Assembly (NCBI GenBank): GCA_965198095.1
Contig: OZ240239.1
Location: 3,410,001 to 3,474,000, forward strand
Length of the DNA stretch: 64,000 nucleotides
DNA from: CBDFJH01 sp965198095
GTDB taxonomy: Bacteria; Latescibacterota; UBA2968; GCA-2709665
Direction of reading: 5' to 3'
A program made the translations under genes and the position numbers. The notes under the pieces were generated by a model. The model was given only the letters and a program-made list of their open reading frames with translations. It made no database searches and had not been told where the DNA came from. Below are positions 51,751-60,705 of the stretch, piece after piece (the stretch's first letter is position 1; each line of letters begins with the position of its first letter).

Positions 51751-51780
51751 TCATCCCCGGTCCACGTTCATCCCCAATCC

Positions 51781-51801
51781 AAAGGAGGTCGGCCAATGTA
51801 G
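51781..51801 (+). other. Shine-Dalgarno plus start-stop element (ATG TAG)
   Basis: AAAGGAGGT (51781-51789) stands 6 bp before ATG 51796, which is followed at once by TAG. It lies 144 bp before sigma factor 2. The spacing is ideal, so ribosomes should load here without making a peptide. Confidence 0.4.
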
Positions 51802-51944
51802 TCGTTTTTTCTCGAGGCTCGCAACCCACCCTCCGTTCACTGCGACAGTCTAAACCATCCGGAGGTTCGGATCTCCCACGACACACGCCTTCCGACCCTC
51901 CAGCCAACCGCACTATGCTCCCCGGTGCAAGGAGAGGCTGACGA

Positions 51945-52802
51945 GTGTCAAAACTAACAAAACGGCCGTATGCGCGTGAAGATGAATCGCTCGATCAATA
52001 TCTTCAGGAGATCGGCGAAGTAAACCTGCTTACTGCTGCAGATGAAGTCACTCTGGCCAAGAGGATCAAGAAGGGTGACCACACTGCCTTGGAAAGATTG
52101 ACGAAAGCCAATTTGAGGTTTGTCGTCAGCGTGGCTAAACAATACCAGAACCAGGGACTCTCGATGGGAGACCTGATCAACGAAGGCAACCTTGGTCTGA
52201 TCAAGGCAGCCAAACGCTTCGACGAAACCAAGGGCTTCAAGTTTATTTCCTACGCTGTCTGGTGGATTCGCCAAGCCATCTTACAGGCCCTGGCGGAGCA
52301 GTCCCGAATCGTGCGTTTGCCGCTCAACCGAGTCGGGGCATTGCATAAGATCGGGAAAGCCTCAAGTGGATTGGAACAGGAGTACGGGCGTGAACCCAGC
52401 CCGAGTGAGATCGCGGACGAGCTCGACATGAGCGACTTCGAAGTCATGGACACCCTCAAGATTTCGAGCCGCCATCTCTCGTTGGATGCTCCGTTCAACG
52501 ACGGGGAAGACAACAGCCTGCTCGACGTGCTCGAAGATCAAGAGCAGGCTCCGCCGGATGAATCGATGATCGACGACTCTCTTCGGCGGGAAATCGAAAA
52601 GGCCCTGGCCACCCTTACGCCACGGGAAGCCGAAGTGATCAGCTTGTACTTCGGCATAAGCCGAGAGCAGCCCCTCACCCTGGAGGAGATCGGGGAGCGC
52701 TTCGGCCTTACTCGAGAGCGGGTTCGCCAGATCAAGGAAAAGGCCATCAGGCGGCTTCGACACACGTCCCGTAGCCGCCCGCTCAGAACCTACCTCCATT
52801 AG
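51945..52802 (+). CDS. RNA polymerase primary-type sigma factor (sigma 2)
   Basis: Protein of 285 residues, short RpoD form without region 1.1, as in FCB-group primary sigmas. Region 1.2 DESLDQYLQEIGEVNLLTAA, region 2 NLRFVVSVAKQYQNQGLSMG, DLINEGNLGLIKAAKRFDET and FISYAVWWIRQAILQAL, region 3 YGREPSPSEIADEL, region 4 LTLEEIGERFGLTRERVRQI. The -10 and -35 reading residues are the standard ones, so it is the better housekeeping candidate of the two sigmas. GTG start after GGAGAGG. Confidence 0.94.
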   Translation: MSKLTKRPYAREDESLDQYLQEIGEVNLLTAADEVTLAKRIKKGDHTALERLTKANLRFVVSVAKQYQNQGLSMGDLINEGNLGLIKAAKRFDETKGFKFISYAVWWIRQAILQALAEQSRIVRLPLNRVGALHKIGKASSGLEQEYGREPSPSEIADELDMSDFEVMDTLKISSRHLSLDAPFNDGEDNSLLDVLEDQEQAPPDESMIDDSLRREIEKALATLTPREAEVISLYFGISREQPLTLEEIGERFGLTRERVRQIKEKAIRRLRHTSRSRPLRTYLH

Positions 52803-52820
52803 TTTGCCTGAATCGTCAGG

Positions 52821-52865
52821 AAGAAGGCCACGGTCAGAAGGTTTTTTGGAGGCCGTGGCCTTCTT
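52821..52865 (+). terminator. Intrinsic terminator of sigma 2
   Basis: Thirteen-base arms AAGAAGGCCACGG (52821-52833) and CCGTGGCCTTCTT (52853-52865), then TTGG. It begins 18 bp after the stop codon, and the right arm ends in a T-rich tract. Confidence 0.8.
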
Positions 52866-52908
52866 TTGGTTTTCCAGGGCGGCTTGACACGACACTGGAG
52901 GTGCGAAG

Positions 52909-52965
52909 ATGAAATTAGTTTTTTGTTTTTCTGTCAGTTACGAAGCCTTATCCATGTGCTGTTGA
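52909..52965 (+). CDS. Possible 18-residue leader peptide
   Basis: MKLVFCFSVSYEALSMCC, with GGAGGTG 5 bp before the ATG. It stops just before the promoter of the next gene. The two terminal cysteines and the ribosome site suggest a regulatory leader, but no attenuator hairpin is evident. Confidence 0.35.
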   Translation: MKLVFCFSVSYEALSMCC

Positions 52966-52967
52966 AC

Positions 52968-52996
52968 TTGACCGAGCGTCTCAAAACGTTTACATT
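52968..52996 (+). promoter_or_regulatory. Sigma-70 promoter of the small exported protein gene
   Basis: TTGACC (52968-52973), 17-bp spacer, TACATT (52991-52996), ~100 bp before ATG 53099. Confidence 0.5.
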
Positions 52997-53098
52997 ATCC
53001 ACCTTCAGAAGGCTTGGCTCCGACCGAGCCGTTCCGAATGGCCGGGGTCCCGAGCGACATCCGGTTCCAGAAAGCTTCCCAAAGGAGGGTGCACCGCC

Positions 53099-53347
53099 AT
53101 GGCGTCTCAGAGATACACAAAAGTCCTGCTCGCGCTTGTTCTCATCCTGCTGGTCGCAAACCTGTTCGCACCCTTGATGAAGCCAGGTTCCGCGTATGCG
53201 GAAGAAGAGAAAGGCGAGCCGCAGGCAGCCATCTCCGGTTCCGGGACCAGCGCCTGGATCGTTAAAGGGAACATGGTCTATTACTTGAAATTCGAGCAGA
53301 AATTCGAGTCCATCCGGATCGTCGGTCCAGAAGAGTTGGAAGAGTAA
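53099..53347 (+). CDS. Small exported or membrane-anchored protein
   Basis: Protein of 82 residues: signal/anchor helix (VLLALVLILLVANLFAPLM), possible cut near AYA-EE, then ~45 residues ending SAWIVKGNMVYYLKFEQKFE and SIRIVGPEELEE. GGAGGGTG lies 8 bp before the ATG. I recognise no family; the compact strand-rich end and the strong signals make it a real gene. Confidence 0.65.
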   Translation: MASQRYTKVLLALVLILLVANLFAPLMKPGSAYAEEEKGEPQAAISGSGTSAWIVKGNMVYYLKFEQKFESIRIVGPEELEE

Positions 53348-53773
53348 CGTCACGGCAAGGGCAGAGCGTCATCCTGTCCCGCCTCCCGACCCATACATCG
53401 CGCGCCGTCGTCTGAATGCGTCGGGGCCCATCCGTGTCCCTTCTGGGCCGTGCGCACCTGACACGTGAATCCCTCAACCGGCCTTTTTCAAGGACGCTTC
53501 CTTTCCATCCACGCGTTGAGGTAAGGACACTGCTTTGTCTTGATCTCACGGGCGCCGCGCAGGCGGGCTCGGATCGACCGATCGGCGCCTCGGTAGGGAG
53601 ACGAAGAGAGATCCTTTGCTCCCCTTCGAGTGCATCGCAGAGGTCCCAGTGGACGCTGAAATCCTAACCGTGCGGAGGTGGCCGCCAAGTTGCGCCGCAC
53701 GCCGGGAAGCAGATCGAATGCCGTGCAGTTTTTCCCGCGGTCTCATCAATCCTATCCGTCTGAGGCATCGAGC
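53348..53773. other. 426-bp gap before the DUF2723 gene
   Basis: No gene or strong regulatory structure recognised. The open frame of the next gene extends back to GTG 53678, but that part has no family content. Confidence 0.35.
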
Positions 53774-56146
53774 GTGACCCCCGCTTTCGAGCAACGAAAT
53801 CGCGTCGTTGCAGCCCTCGTCTTCCTGTTCGTCCTCCTCATCTACATCCGGACGGTCGCTCCGACGGTGTCGTTCTGGGATGCCGGAGAATTCATCGCCA
53901 CATCCTACATCCTCGGTGTGCCCCATCCGCCTGGCGCGCCTCTGTATACGCTCTTGGGTCGAACCTTCTCGATGCTCCCCTTTGCAGACGAGATCGCATT
54001 CCGCGTCAACTTCCTCTCAGTCCTCGCTGCGGCGGTCACCGTCCTGCTGGTCTATCTATGCGTGGTCAGGCTGCTTCGAAACTGGCTGGACCCGAGTCAC
54101 CCGGTCCATCGTCTGGCAATCCTCACCGGCGGTGCCGTAGCGGCGCTCTGTACTGCCTTTTCGACCGCGTTCTGGAGCAACGCGACCGAGGCGGAGGTAT
54201 ACGCGCTATCCATGTGCTTCACCCTCTTTGCCTTTTGGCTGGCCCTGCGATGGGACGAAACCTACCGGGACCTGCGCAGCGACCGACTGCTCCTCCTGAT
54301 CGCCTATCTCTTCGGTCTGGGTGCGGGCGTCCACCTGCAATGTATCCTGACGTTCCCCGGAGTCCTGATTCTCGTTTTTTCAGATCTGATGAAAGAGAGG
54401 CCCATCGGCCAACAGACGGGGACCGTGGCCGCCCTCTTCTGTTGCCCCTTCCTCGTCATCCTTCTACCCTTGCCCGCCTGGGTCACCGTTGGGTTCATGG
54501 CTTTGGCCATCCTCGCAGCTCTCGCTTTCTTACGCCCGGCTTGGCGTCATCCGTGGTTCTGGATCTGGGCAATCTTGCTGGCCGCGCTCGGATATTCCAC
54601 CTATTATGCACTTTACCTCCGTTCCGGGCTGAATCCGCTCATCGATATGAACAACCCCGAGACGCTGAAAAATTTCACGGCCTTTTTCACTCGAGAGCAG
54701 TACGGCGCGCACGCCGTATTTCCCAGGCGGGGTGAATTCTGGGCCTATCAACTCAACATCCATTTCAAATACTTCCTCCAGCAGTTCCCGCACCTCCTGG
54801 AAACCGCCGGCATTTTCCGAAGGGCAACGGCATCAGCGGCGTCCAATTACGAAGTGGTCAGGTATTCGTTCATTCCGTTGCTTTTGGGAATAGGCGGCGC
54901 CCTGTACCACGTTCAGCGAGATTGGAGACGGTTCGCCTCCGTCTTCGCGATGTTTGCCTTGATGGGCGTCGGGCTCGTCCTCTACCTCAACATGCCGGAT
55001 CCGGAGCCCAGGGAGCGCAACTACATCTTCGTAGGGGCCTACACCTTTTTCGCGTGCTGGATCGGCATTGGCGCCGCCGGATTGATCGCCTGTGTGGCAT
55101 CGATGTCGAGACCGGTTGAAAAGGCCGTCGCCTTGGCGCTCGCGACCCTCCTGGTGCCTTTGGGCATCCTGGAAAAGAACTACTTTTCTCACGACCGCTC
55201 TCGAGACTACATCGCCCACGATTACGCATACAACATTCTGCACAGTTGTGAACCGAACGCCATCTTGTTCACGAACGGCGATAACGACACTTATCCGCTC
55301 TGGTTTCTGCAATATGTGAAGGGGTTCCGAACAGATGTCCGTGTCGCGAACCTGAGTCTGATCAAAACGCCCTGGTATGTCAAGCAGCTGCAAGACCTGG
55401 AACCCAGCATCTCCCTCGGAATGAGCCACGAACAGATCGAGCGGGAAACCGCGCCTCGACGCTGGAAGCCTCGAGACCTGAAATTCTCGGGGCTCACCGT
55501 CAAGGCGGAAGATGTGCCCTCTGCTGACTACTATGCCCCTGACACCGGTACGCGCGTGCGCGTCGTCGAGACACAGACACGGATGATCTGGCTGGTGATC
55601 AACCAGAACAACTGGGAGCGTCCGGTCTATTTTGCGGTGACCGTCCCCTCCAGCAACCTGGCCGGTCTCACGTCCTACCTCTCCATGGAGGGCATGGCCT
55701 ACCGGCTGGTGAAACATCGAGCCATCGGACAGTTGAACCTCGAACGCTCCAGCCAGAACCTCCTCCACGACTACCGATACAGGAGCGTCGCAGACAGCAC
55801 GGTCTACAAAGATCCGGTCGCCCGGCGCTTGCTCGGCAACTACCTGGTGCTGTTCGACGGGCTCGTGAGGGCATATCTCCTCAAAGGCCAGTATTCCGAT
55901 GCCTTCCATGCCCTCCAGCGCGCGGAACGGCTCGTCCCGCCCAGCGCCCTAGACCCTCCGGATGCCTGGGACCCGCTCGCAAACCGCTACAGAGATATCG
56001 CCGTCGGCTATGCACGGGCGGGAAGCTTGGACAGCGCGATGGTTTCGATGGAGGCGCTCATCAAGACCAATCCACACGTGGAGAAGCAGGAGGAGATAGA
56101 GGCGCTTCTGAATCTCTGGAAGTCGGAAAAGCAGGCCCGGGACTGA
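53774..56146 (+). CDS. DUF2723 membrane glycosyltransferase-like protein with TPR-like tail
   Basis: Protein of ~790 residues. The N-terminal ~450 residues hold about 10-12 membrane helices with the DUF2723 signature RTVAPTVSFWDAGEFIATSY and LGVPHPPGAPLYTLLGR, including the acidic residue used by GT-C enzymes. DPEPRERNYIFVGAYTFF and NAILFTNGDNDTYPLWFLQY lie in later loops. The end has helical repeats (YSDAFHALQRAERLVPPSAL). Members are proposed lipid-linked sugar transferases acting on proteins. GTG 53774 gives the usual N-terminal length; GTG 53678 is possible. Confidence 0.85.
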   Translation: MTPAFEQRNRVVAALVFLFVLLIYIRTVAPTVSFWDAGEFIATSYILGVPHPPGAPLYTLLGRTFSMLPFADEIAFRVNFLSVLAAAVTVLLVYLCVVRLLRNWLDPSHPVHRLAILTGGAVAALCTAFSTAFWSNATEAEVYALSMCFTLFAFWLALRWDETYRDLRSDRLLLLIAYLFGLGAGVHLQCILTFPGVLILVFSDLMKERPIGQQTGTVAALFCCPFLVILLPLPAWVTVGFMALAILAALAFLRPAWRHPWFWIWAILLAALGYSTYYALYLRSGLNPLIDMNNPETLKNFTAFFTREQYGAHAVFPRRGEFWAYQLNIHFKYFLQQFPHLLETAGIFRRATASAASNYEVVRYSFIPLLLGIGGALYHVQRDWRRFASVFAMFALMGVGLVLYLNMPDPEPRERNYIFVGAYTFFACWIGIGAAGLIACVASMSRPVEKAVALALATLLVPLGILEKNYFSHDRSRDYIAHDYAYNILHSCEPNAILFTNGDNDTYPLWFLQYVKGFRTDVRVANLSLIKTPWYVKQLQDLEPSISLGMSHEQIERETAPRRWKPRDLKFSGLTVKAEDVPSADYYAPDTGTRVRVVETQTRMIWLVINQNNWERPVYFAVTVPSSNLAGLTSYLSMEGMAYRLVKHRAIGQLNLERSSQNLLHDYRYRSVADSTVYKDPVARRLLGNYLVLFDGLVRAYLLKGQYSDAFHALQRAERLVPPSALDPPDAWDPLANRYRDIAVGYARAGSLDSAMVSMEALIKTNPHVEKQEEIEALLNLWKSEKQARD

Positions 56147-56274
56147 ACGACGTGGCGAAAACGATCGCGTGACGTATCGAGTTAGGGAGGGGCCTTACGG
56201 TTCCTTCCCTCCGGGATGAGGCTCACGCGTCCCAGCCTGGACACAGGCCCCGGGTGGGCTGGCCTGGTTCATAT

Positions 56275-56304
56275 GAGGCCCCCTGCTTTCCACCAGGGGG
56301 CCTC
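56275..56304 (+). terminator. Terminator hairpin after the DUF2723 gene
   Basis: GAGGCCCCCTG (56275-56285) with CAGGGGGCCTC (56294-56304), perfect 11-bp stem and 8-nt loop, 129 bp past the stop. Confidence 0.6.
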
Positions 56305-56384
56305 CCATTGTATGCCGGGCGTCTTGCCGATGCCTCGGGCCATCGTCGCGGTTCCGGTCCGGCCTCCCTTACCGGTTGAAAGCT

Positions 56385-56504
56385 CCGGGTTACTCCCCCG
56401 GCGCTTCGCGCCATGCCCGGCACACTATAAGGGCCTCTCGGGTTGGGGAAACCCGCAGAGGCCTCGTCGAAGCCGGCGAAAACCCGGGGTCACGCGAGCC
56501 ATCG
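56385..56504 (+). ncRNA. Structured intergenic region resembling the recurrent motif (copy D, weak)
   Basis: CCGGGTT (56385-56391) can pair with AACCCGG (56481-56487), enclosing two GC hairpins, followed by GCGAGCCATCG (56494-56504). This parallels the GGGTT/AACCC stem and GCGAACCATCA of the other copies with two base changes. No plus-strand gene follows closely. Confidence 0.25.
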
Positions 56505-56568
56505 GCACTGACGGCGCACGCTTGAGCACGGTGTGTTTGAGCCTAGGCCAAGCCGCTACCGCGAACAA

Positions 56569-57210
56569 TCAGCGTGTAAACCTGAGCGTCGAGATGATCT
56601 GTCTGTACTCTTCTACGGGGAAGACATTCTGATTGCCGGTACCGACAGCGGTGTATCCCCGGTCATCTTCATCCATGACGGCGGTCGCAAAAAACCTGTG
56701 GAAGGATCCGACGGGCAGCATCGTCGTGAACTCCCAATCAACGGCCCGCACCGAATCTCCCGTAGATTGGAAAGGCGCCAGGTTCAGGCTGCGTTTTTTC
56801 TGGGACGTATAGCCTAGATAGATAGACCTGAAATCCGCTTCCATGATGGTCGCCAGGATTTCCGCGTTGGTGCCCGCCGAAACGGCACGCGGTCGAAGCG
56901 TGAGCGAAGGCCGAACCCCGGTGCCGGTCGCATCTATATTCTTGGAAATCACGATCTGGACCCACGGAAGGCCGTTGGCCTCTCGCTGCCGATAGCTGGT
57001 CTGGGCCGTAAACCCCCATTCGTTGCTGCTCGGAATCGTAATCTGAAACCCCCATTCGACGTTCGCGTAAACCCTCTCGCCGTCGGTCTGACCGACCCGG
57101 ACGTCGTTGTCGGAATCGGTCGGAATCGGTCCGCACCCTGTCCAGAAGCCCCATAGCAGGGCTGTCAGAACCCACATCCAGCGCGACGTTGGGCAATGCG
57201 AGCGGTTCAT
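56569..57210 (-). CDS. Putative lipoprotein of unknown function
   Basis: Protein of 213 residues. Signal peptide with LTALLWGFWTGCGP, where the cysteine is a likely lipid site. The mature part has YANVEWGFQITIPSSNEWGF and an end TGNQNVFPVEEYRQIISTLR, resembling PsbP/PrsW-type small exported domains in which a fatty or hydrophobic face is built by an antiparallel sheet; this is only a visual likeness. Start uncertain: GAGGAG lies 14 bp before ATG 57210 and 3 bp before an in-frame TTG. It follows lepB on the same strand. Confidence 0.6.
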   Translation of the reverse strand: MNRSHCPTSRWMWVLTALLWGFWTGCGPIPTDSDNDVRVGQTDGERVYANVEWGFQITIPSSNEWGFTAQTSYRQREANGLPWVQIVISKNIDATGTGVRPSLTLRPRAVSAGTNAEILATIMEADFRSIYLGYTSQKKRSLNLAPFQSTGDSVRAVDWEFTTMLPVGSFHRFFATAVMDEDDRGYTAVGTGNQNVFPVEEYRQIISTLRFTR

Positions 57211-57230
57211 GCGTTGTCCCAATAGCTCCT

Positions 57231-57908
57231 CTATCCGACCCAACCCAACCGTGACCATCGAATCTTTCTAACCGGATTCCAGATCGGGGCATCCCGGTCC
57301 CAGGAAAAATAGATGAACAGGGGATGCGCCTTCACCTTCTTGAGCGGAACCGTGCCCCAGAAGCGGCTGTCATCGCTTGCGTCCCGATTGTCTCCCATCA
57401 CGAACAGATGTCCCGGCGGCACCGTGAACGGACCATAGTTGTCTCTTTTGGCCAGATGCCTCGGCGGATTCTCCGGGTCGATATACTTGACCCCGACGGA
57501 ATCCCGAAACCGCCGCCCGTCCACATAAACGTGTTTGTTTCTAATCTCGATCGTTTGTCCCCCGACTGCAACGCACCGCTTGATGAAGTCTCGAGAAGGG
57601 TCGCTCGGAAACTCAAAAATCACGATGTCGCCGGGCCGTGGGTCCCGAAACCCCGGCACGCGAAAGGAAGGGAGCTTCACGTTCAGCAAGGGAAGCCGAT
57701 CCGGGACCTGCGTCCCAAAAGTGAGCTTGTCTCCCAGAACATAATCCCCGACCAGCAGGGTGTCCTCCATGGATGCGGAGGGGATGTGGTAGGCTTGTAC
57801 CAGCGTGGTACGGATCAAGACGGCCAGGAAGATCGCAAAGAAGATAGACTTGGTATACTCTTTCACACTCCTGTTCAGCGGCCGGCCCTTAAACCCATGG
57901 CGTCTCAC
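57231..57908 (-). CDS. lepB: Signal peptidase I
   Basis: Protein of 225 residues with one membrane helix (SIFFAIFLAVLIRTTLVQAY). The catalytic serine is S46 in IPSASMEDTLL and the general base K110 in RDFIKRCVAVGG. Box E reads GHLFVMGDNRDASDDSRFWG. It removes signal peptides at the outer face of the inner membrane. Confidence 0.95.
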   Translation of the reverse strand: MRRHGFKGRPLNRSVKEYTKSIFFAIFLAVLIRTTLVQAYHIPSASMEDTLLVGDYVLGDKLTFGTQVPDRLPLLNVKLPSFRVPGFRDPRPGDIVIFEFPSDPSRDFIKRCVAVGGQTIEIRNKHVYVDGRRFRDSVGVKYIDPENPPRHLAKRDNYGPFTVPPGHLFVMGDNRDASDDSRFWGTVPLKKVKAHPLFIYFSWDRDAPIWNPVRKIRWSRLGWVG

Positions 57909-58183
57909 AGTCCTCCTCCTTCCTTCTCTAAAAGCTGCAACATGACCCGAGTAGCCGGATCGTTGAAATCCGGAGGCTTGCTTCGCCCCTCATTCACGCC
58001 CTCTTTCATCGCCTCACAGGCAATGCCCTCGCCATCACAACGCAGGAAACACAATAACGTGCGTGACTGGATCAATCTCTTCGATCTGCCGAACTACCCC
58101 TAACCTATTATATTACTTCTCAAACAAAAAATCCACCAGGACAACTTAATCAGAGGTTCCCTAACTGAGAGGAGCGATGAGCG

Positions 58184-58588
58184 ATGGAATCCAACGGCAA
58201 AAAACGTCAGTTCAGAGCAACGGCACCCTACTTGGTGGTGCGAAACCTGAAAGCGTCCCTGGATTACTACCACCGAGTACTCGGTTTCAACATGCCCAAG
58301 CTTTGGGGTCAACCCCCTTCATTCGCGATGCCGTCCCGGGACGGTTTCATTTTCATGCTCAAACAGGCCCAACAAGAGACCAAAATCACAACCAGCCGTG
58401 ACCAGGGCGGCTACTGGGACGCCTACGTTTGGATCAACGACGCGGACGCACTTTTCTCAGACTACAAGGAGAAGGGGGCCATCGTCGACTATGAACCGTG
58501 CATTCAAGATGACTACGATATGAAGGAGTTTGGGATTCGTGATCCAGACGGCCATCTCCTCGGTTTTGGGCAACACCACGAGGGGTGA
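58184..58588 (+). CDS. VOC (glyoxalase/bleomycin-resistance) family protein
   Basis: Protein of 134 residues with the paired beta-alpha-beta-beta-beta fold: APYLVVRNLKASLDYYHRVL and FGIRDPDGHLLGFGQHHEG, plus WDAYVWINDADALFSDYKEK. Metal-ligand positions are partly filled (H and E in the second half). Such proteins act as isomerases, dioxygenases or binding proteins; the substrate is not predictable. GAGAGGAGCGATGAGCG precedes the ATG. Confidence 0.85.
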   Translation: MESNGKKRQFRATAPYLVVRNLKASLDYYHRVLGFNMPKLWGQPPSFAMPSRDGFIFMLKQAQQETKITTSRDQGGYWDAYVWINDADALFSDYKEKGAIVDYEPCIQDDYDMKEFGIRDPDGHLLGFGQHHEG

Positions 58589-58767
58589 ATATGACGGATT
58601 TCAGCGGTAGGGACCGAGGGAAATAACCAACGGTCGGCCAGAGGACACCGGCCGGGTGGGCTCGGTGGACAAAGGATGGAGACCGGGCGACGGTCCGTTT
58701 CGGTTTCAACGCTTTGCCTGAAGGTGGCGTCGAGGGCCATCCATATAAACGCTGCATTTGAGCGTCT

Positions 58768-59661
58768 CTACATCTTTGGATCGAATGCGTCTCTCAAACC
58801 ATCCCCCAGGAGGTTGAAGGCCAGGACGGTCAAGAAGATGGCCAGCCCGGGGAAGGTCAGCGCCCAGGGTGCACTCAGGATCAATTCCCGGGCCCCGCTC
58901 AACATGGCGCCCCACTCCGGGACCGGCGGCTGCGCGCCCAACCCGAGAAAGCTCAGCCCGGCGGCGTCCAGGATCGCCGTCGCCAGCCCAAGTGTAGACT
59001 GAACGATCAGCGGTGTCAAACAGTTCGGCAGAAGGGCAACCCACAGAATCCGCAGGTCGCCCGCACCCAGAGCTCGGGCCGCTTGAACATAGTCTGTTTC
59101 TCTCACCGAAAGCGCCGATGCTCGGGCCAATCGCGCATACTGCGGGATCGCGACGATGCCCACGGCCAGCATGGCGTTTTCCAGCCCTGGGCCGAGGATG
59201 GAGACGATACCGATCGCCAGCAGGATGCCGGGAAAGGCCAGCATCAGATCCATGGTCCGCATCAAGACCTGAGCCACCACGCCGCCCCAGTAGCCCGCGG
59301 TCAGGCCGATGGCCGTCCCGAACAGGAGGGAAATCATCACGGCGGCGACGCCCACGCGCAGCGAAATCCTCGCCCCGTGGAGGACCCGGCTCAGGATGTC
59401 CCTTCCAAAATCGTCGGTGCCAAACGGATGGGCTGGCGAGGGAGGCGAAAGCCGGCCATAGAGATCTTGAGCGAGGGGGTCGTAGGGCGAAACGATCGGG
59501 GCCGCTAAAGCCAGCAGCAGGAAGATCGCCAGAAGAATGGCCCCGAGCACGGCCATCCGGTTTCCCCGAAATCTGAGCCAGGTCTTGTTTGAACAGCCGA
59601 CGGGAAGGCGCTCGGCCAACGCACGGTCCAGGCCCCCAACGGCCGACTCATCTGGCGCCAT
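58768..59661 (-). CDS. Dipeptide/oligopeptide-type ABC transporter permease (DppC-like)
   Basis: Protein of 297 residues with an N-terminal extension, then KTWLRFRGNRMAVLGAILLA and the DppC motif HPFGTDDFGRDILSRVLHGA. Five to six membrane helices and the ATPase-docking loop SALSVRETDYVQAARALGAG follow. It overlaps the DppB-like gene by 14 bp. Genes for the two ATPases are not seen here. Confidence 0.92.
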   Translation of the reverse strand: MAPDESAVGGLDRALAERLPVGCSNKTWLRFRGNRMAVLGAILLAIFLLLALAAPIVSPYDPLAQDLYGRLSPPSPAHPFGTDDFGRDILSRVLHGARISLRVGVAAVMISLLFGTAIGLTAGYWGGVVAQVLMRTMDLMLAFPGILLAIGIVSILGPGLENAMLAVGIVAIPQYARLARASALSVRETDYVQAARALGAGDLRILWVALLPNCLTPLIVQSTLGLATAILDAAGLSFLGLGAQPPVPEWGAMLSGARELILSAPWALTFPGLAIFLTVLAFNLLGDGLRDAFDPKM

Positions 59662-60658
59662 ACTTGATCCTAGGATCCAGCCACACGTAGAAAAGGTCTG
59701 TGAGAAGGTTGACGATCACAAACGTCGTGGCGATCAACAGGACACCGCCCTGAACCGCGCGAAAGTCGCGGGCGTAGACCGCCAGGAGCAGCCAACGACC
59801 CACGCCGGGCCAGGCGAAGATGGTCTCCGTGATCACCGCGCCCCCCAGCAGATAGCCGAACTGCAGGCTGATCACCGTGAGGATCGGAATGAAGGCATTC
59901 TTCATCGCGTGGCGCAGGACCACGACCCGTTCCGAGAGCCCCTTTGCCCACGCCGTGCGTATGTAATCCTCCCGCAGGACCTCCAGCAGGCTGGATCGCG
60001 TCATCCTCGCGATCACGGCCGAAGGAACGGTCCCCAACGTGATCCCGGGCAGGACCAGGTGCCAGAGGGCGTCCCCGAACGAACGGAGATCTCCGAGCAG
60101 CAGGCTGTCCACAAGGTAGAGACCGGTGATGGATGGGATAAACTGGGTGCTGCTGAGGCGCCCCGACACCGGAAACAGCCCCACCGCAAGCGCCAGCGCC
60201 ATAATCAGAATGAGCCCCAACCAGAAAATGGGCATGGAAACGCCCATGAGGGAGACGATCATTCCAAAATAGTCGAGCAGGGACCCGCGTCGGGCAGCGG
60301 AAAGCAAGCCCGCCGAAATCCCCACGATCATCGCCAGCGCCATGCTGGCGAGGGTGAGCTCAATCGTGGCCGGAAATCGACTCAGGAGCTCGACGGAAAC
60401 CCTTTCGCGGGTCTTGATCGAGCGACCCAGGTCGCCTTTGAGGAGCCCCGCGATGTAGCGGCCGAACTGGACGTGGAGGGGGCGGTCCAACCCCAGTTGA
60501 TGGCGCAACGCCTCGATGCTGCTCGCGCTGGCCCGTTCACCCAGCATCACCTGCGCCGGGTCTCCCGGTACCAGGTGGATCATGACGAAAACCAGGGCGC
60601 TGATTCCCAGAAGCGTCGGAATCAGAAGCAACAGACGTTTGAGTACGAAGGCGCGCAC
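59648..60658 (-). CDS. Dipeptide/oligopeptide-type ABC transporter permease (DppB-like)
   Basis: Protein of ~336 residues starting FVLKRLLLLIPTLLGISALV, with the family motif MIHLVPGDPAQVMLG, six membrane helices and the docking loop LLEVLREDYIRTAWAKGLSE. GTG 60658 gives the normal start; the open frame runs to 60739 without family content. No ribosome site is obvious. Confidence 0.92.
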   Translation of the reverse strand: MRAFVLKRLLLLIPTLLGISALVFVMIHLVPGDPAQVMLGERASASSIEALRHQLGLDRPLHVQFGRYIAGLLKGDLGRSIKTRERVSVELLSRFPATIELTLASMALAMIVGISAGLLSAARRGSLLDYFGMIVSLMGVSMPIFWLGLILIMALALAVGLFPVSGRLSSTQFIPSITGLYLVDSLLLGDLRSFGDALWHLVLPGITLGTVPSAVIARMTRSSLLEVLREDYIRTAWAKGLSERVVVLRHAMKNAFIPILTVISLQFGYLLGGAVITETIFAWPGVGRWLLLAVYARDFRAVQGGVLLIATTFVIVNLLTDLFYVWLDPRIKYGAR

Positions 60659-60705
60659 AGATTGAATGGGCTTGGTAGGGTGACGGGAGGATCTGCCTCT
60701 GCCTT

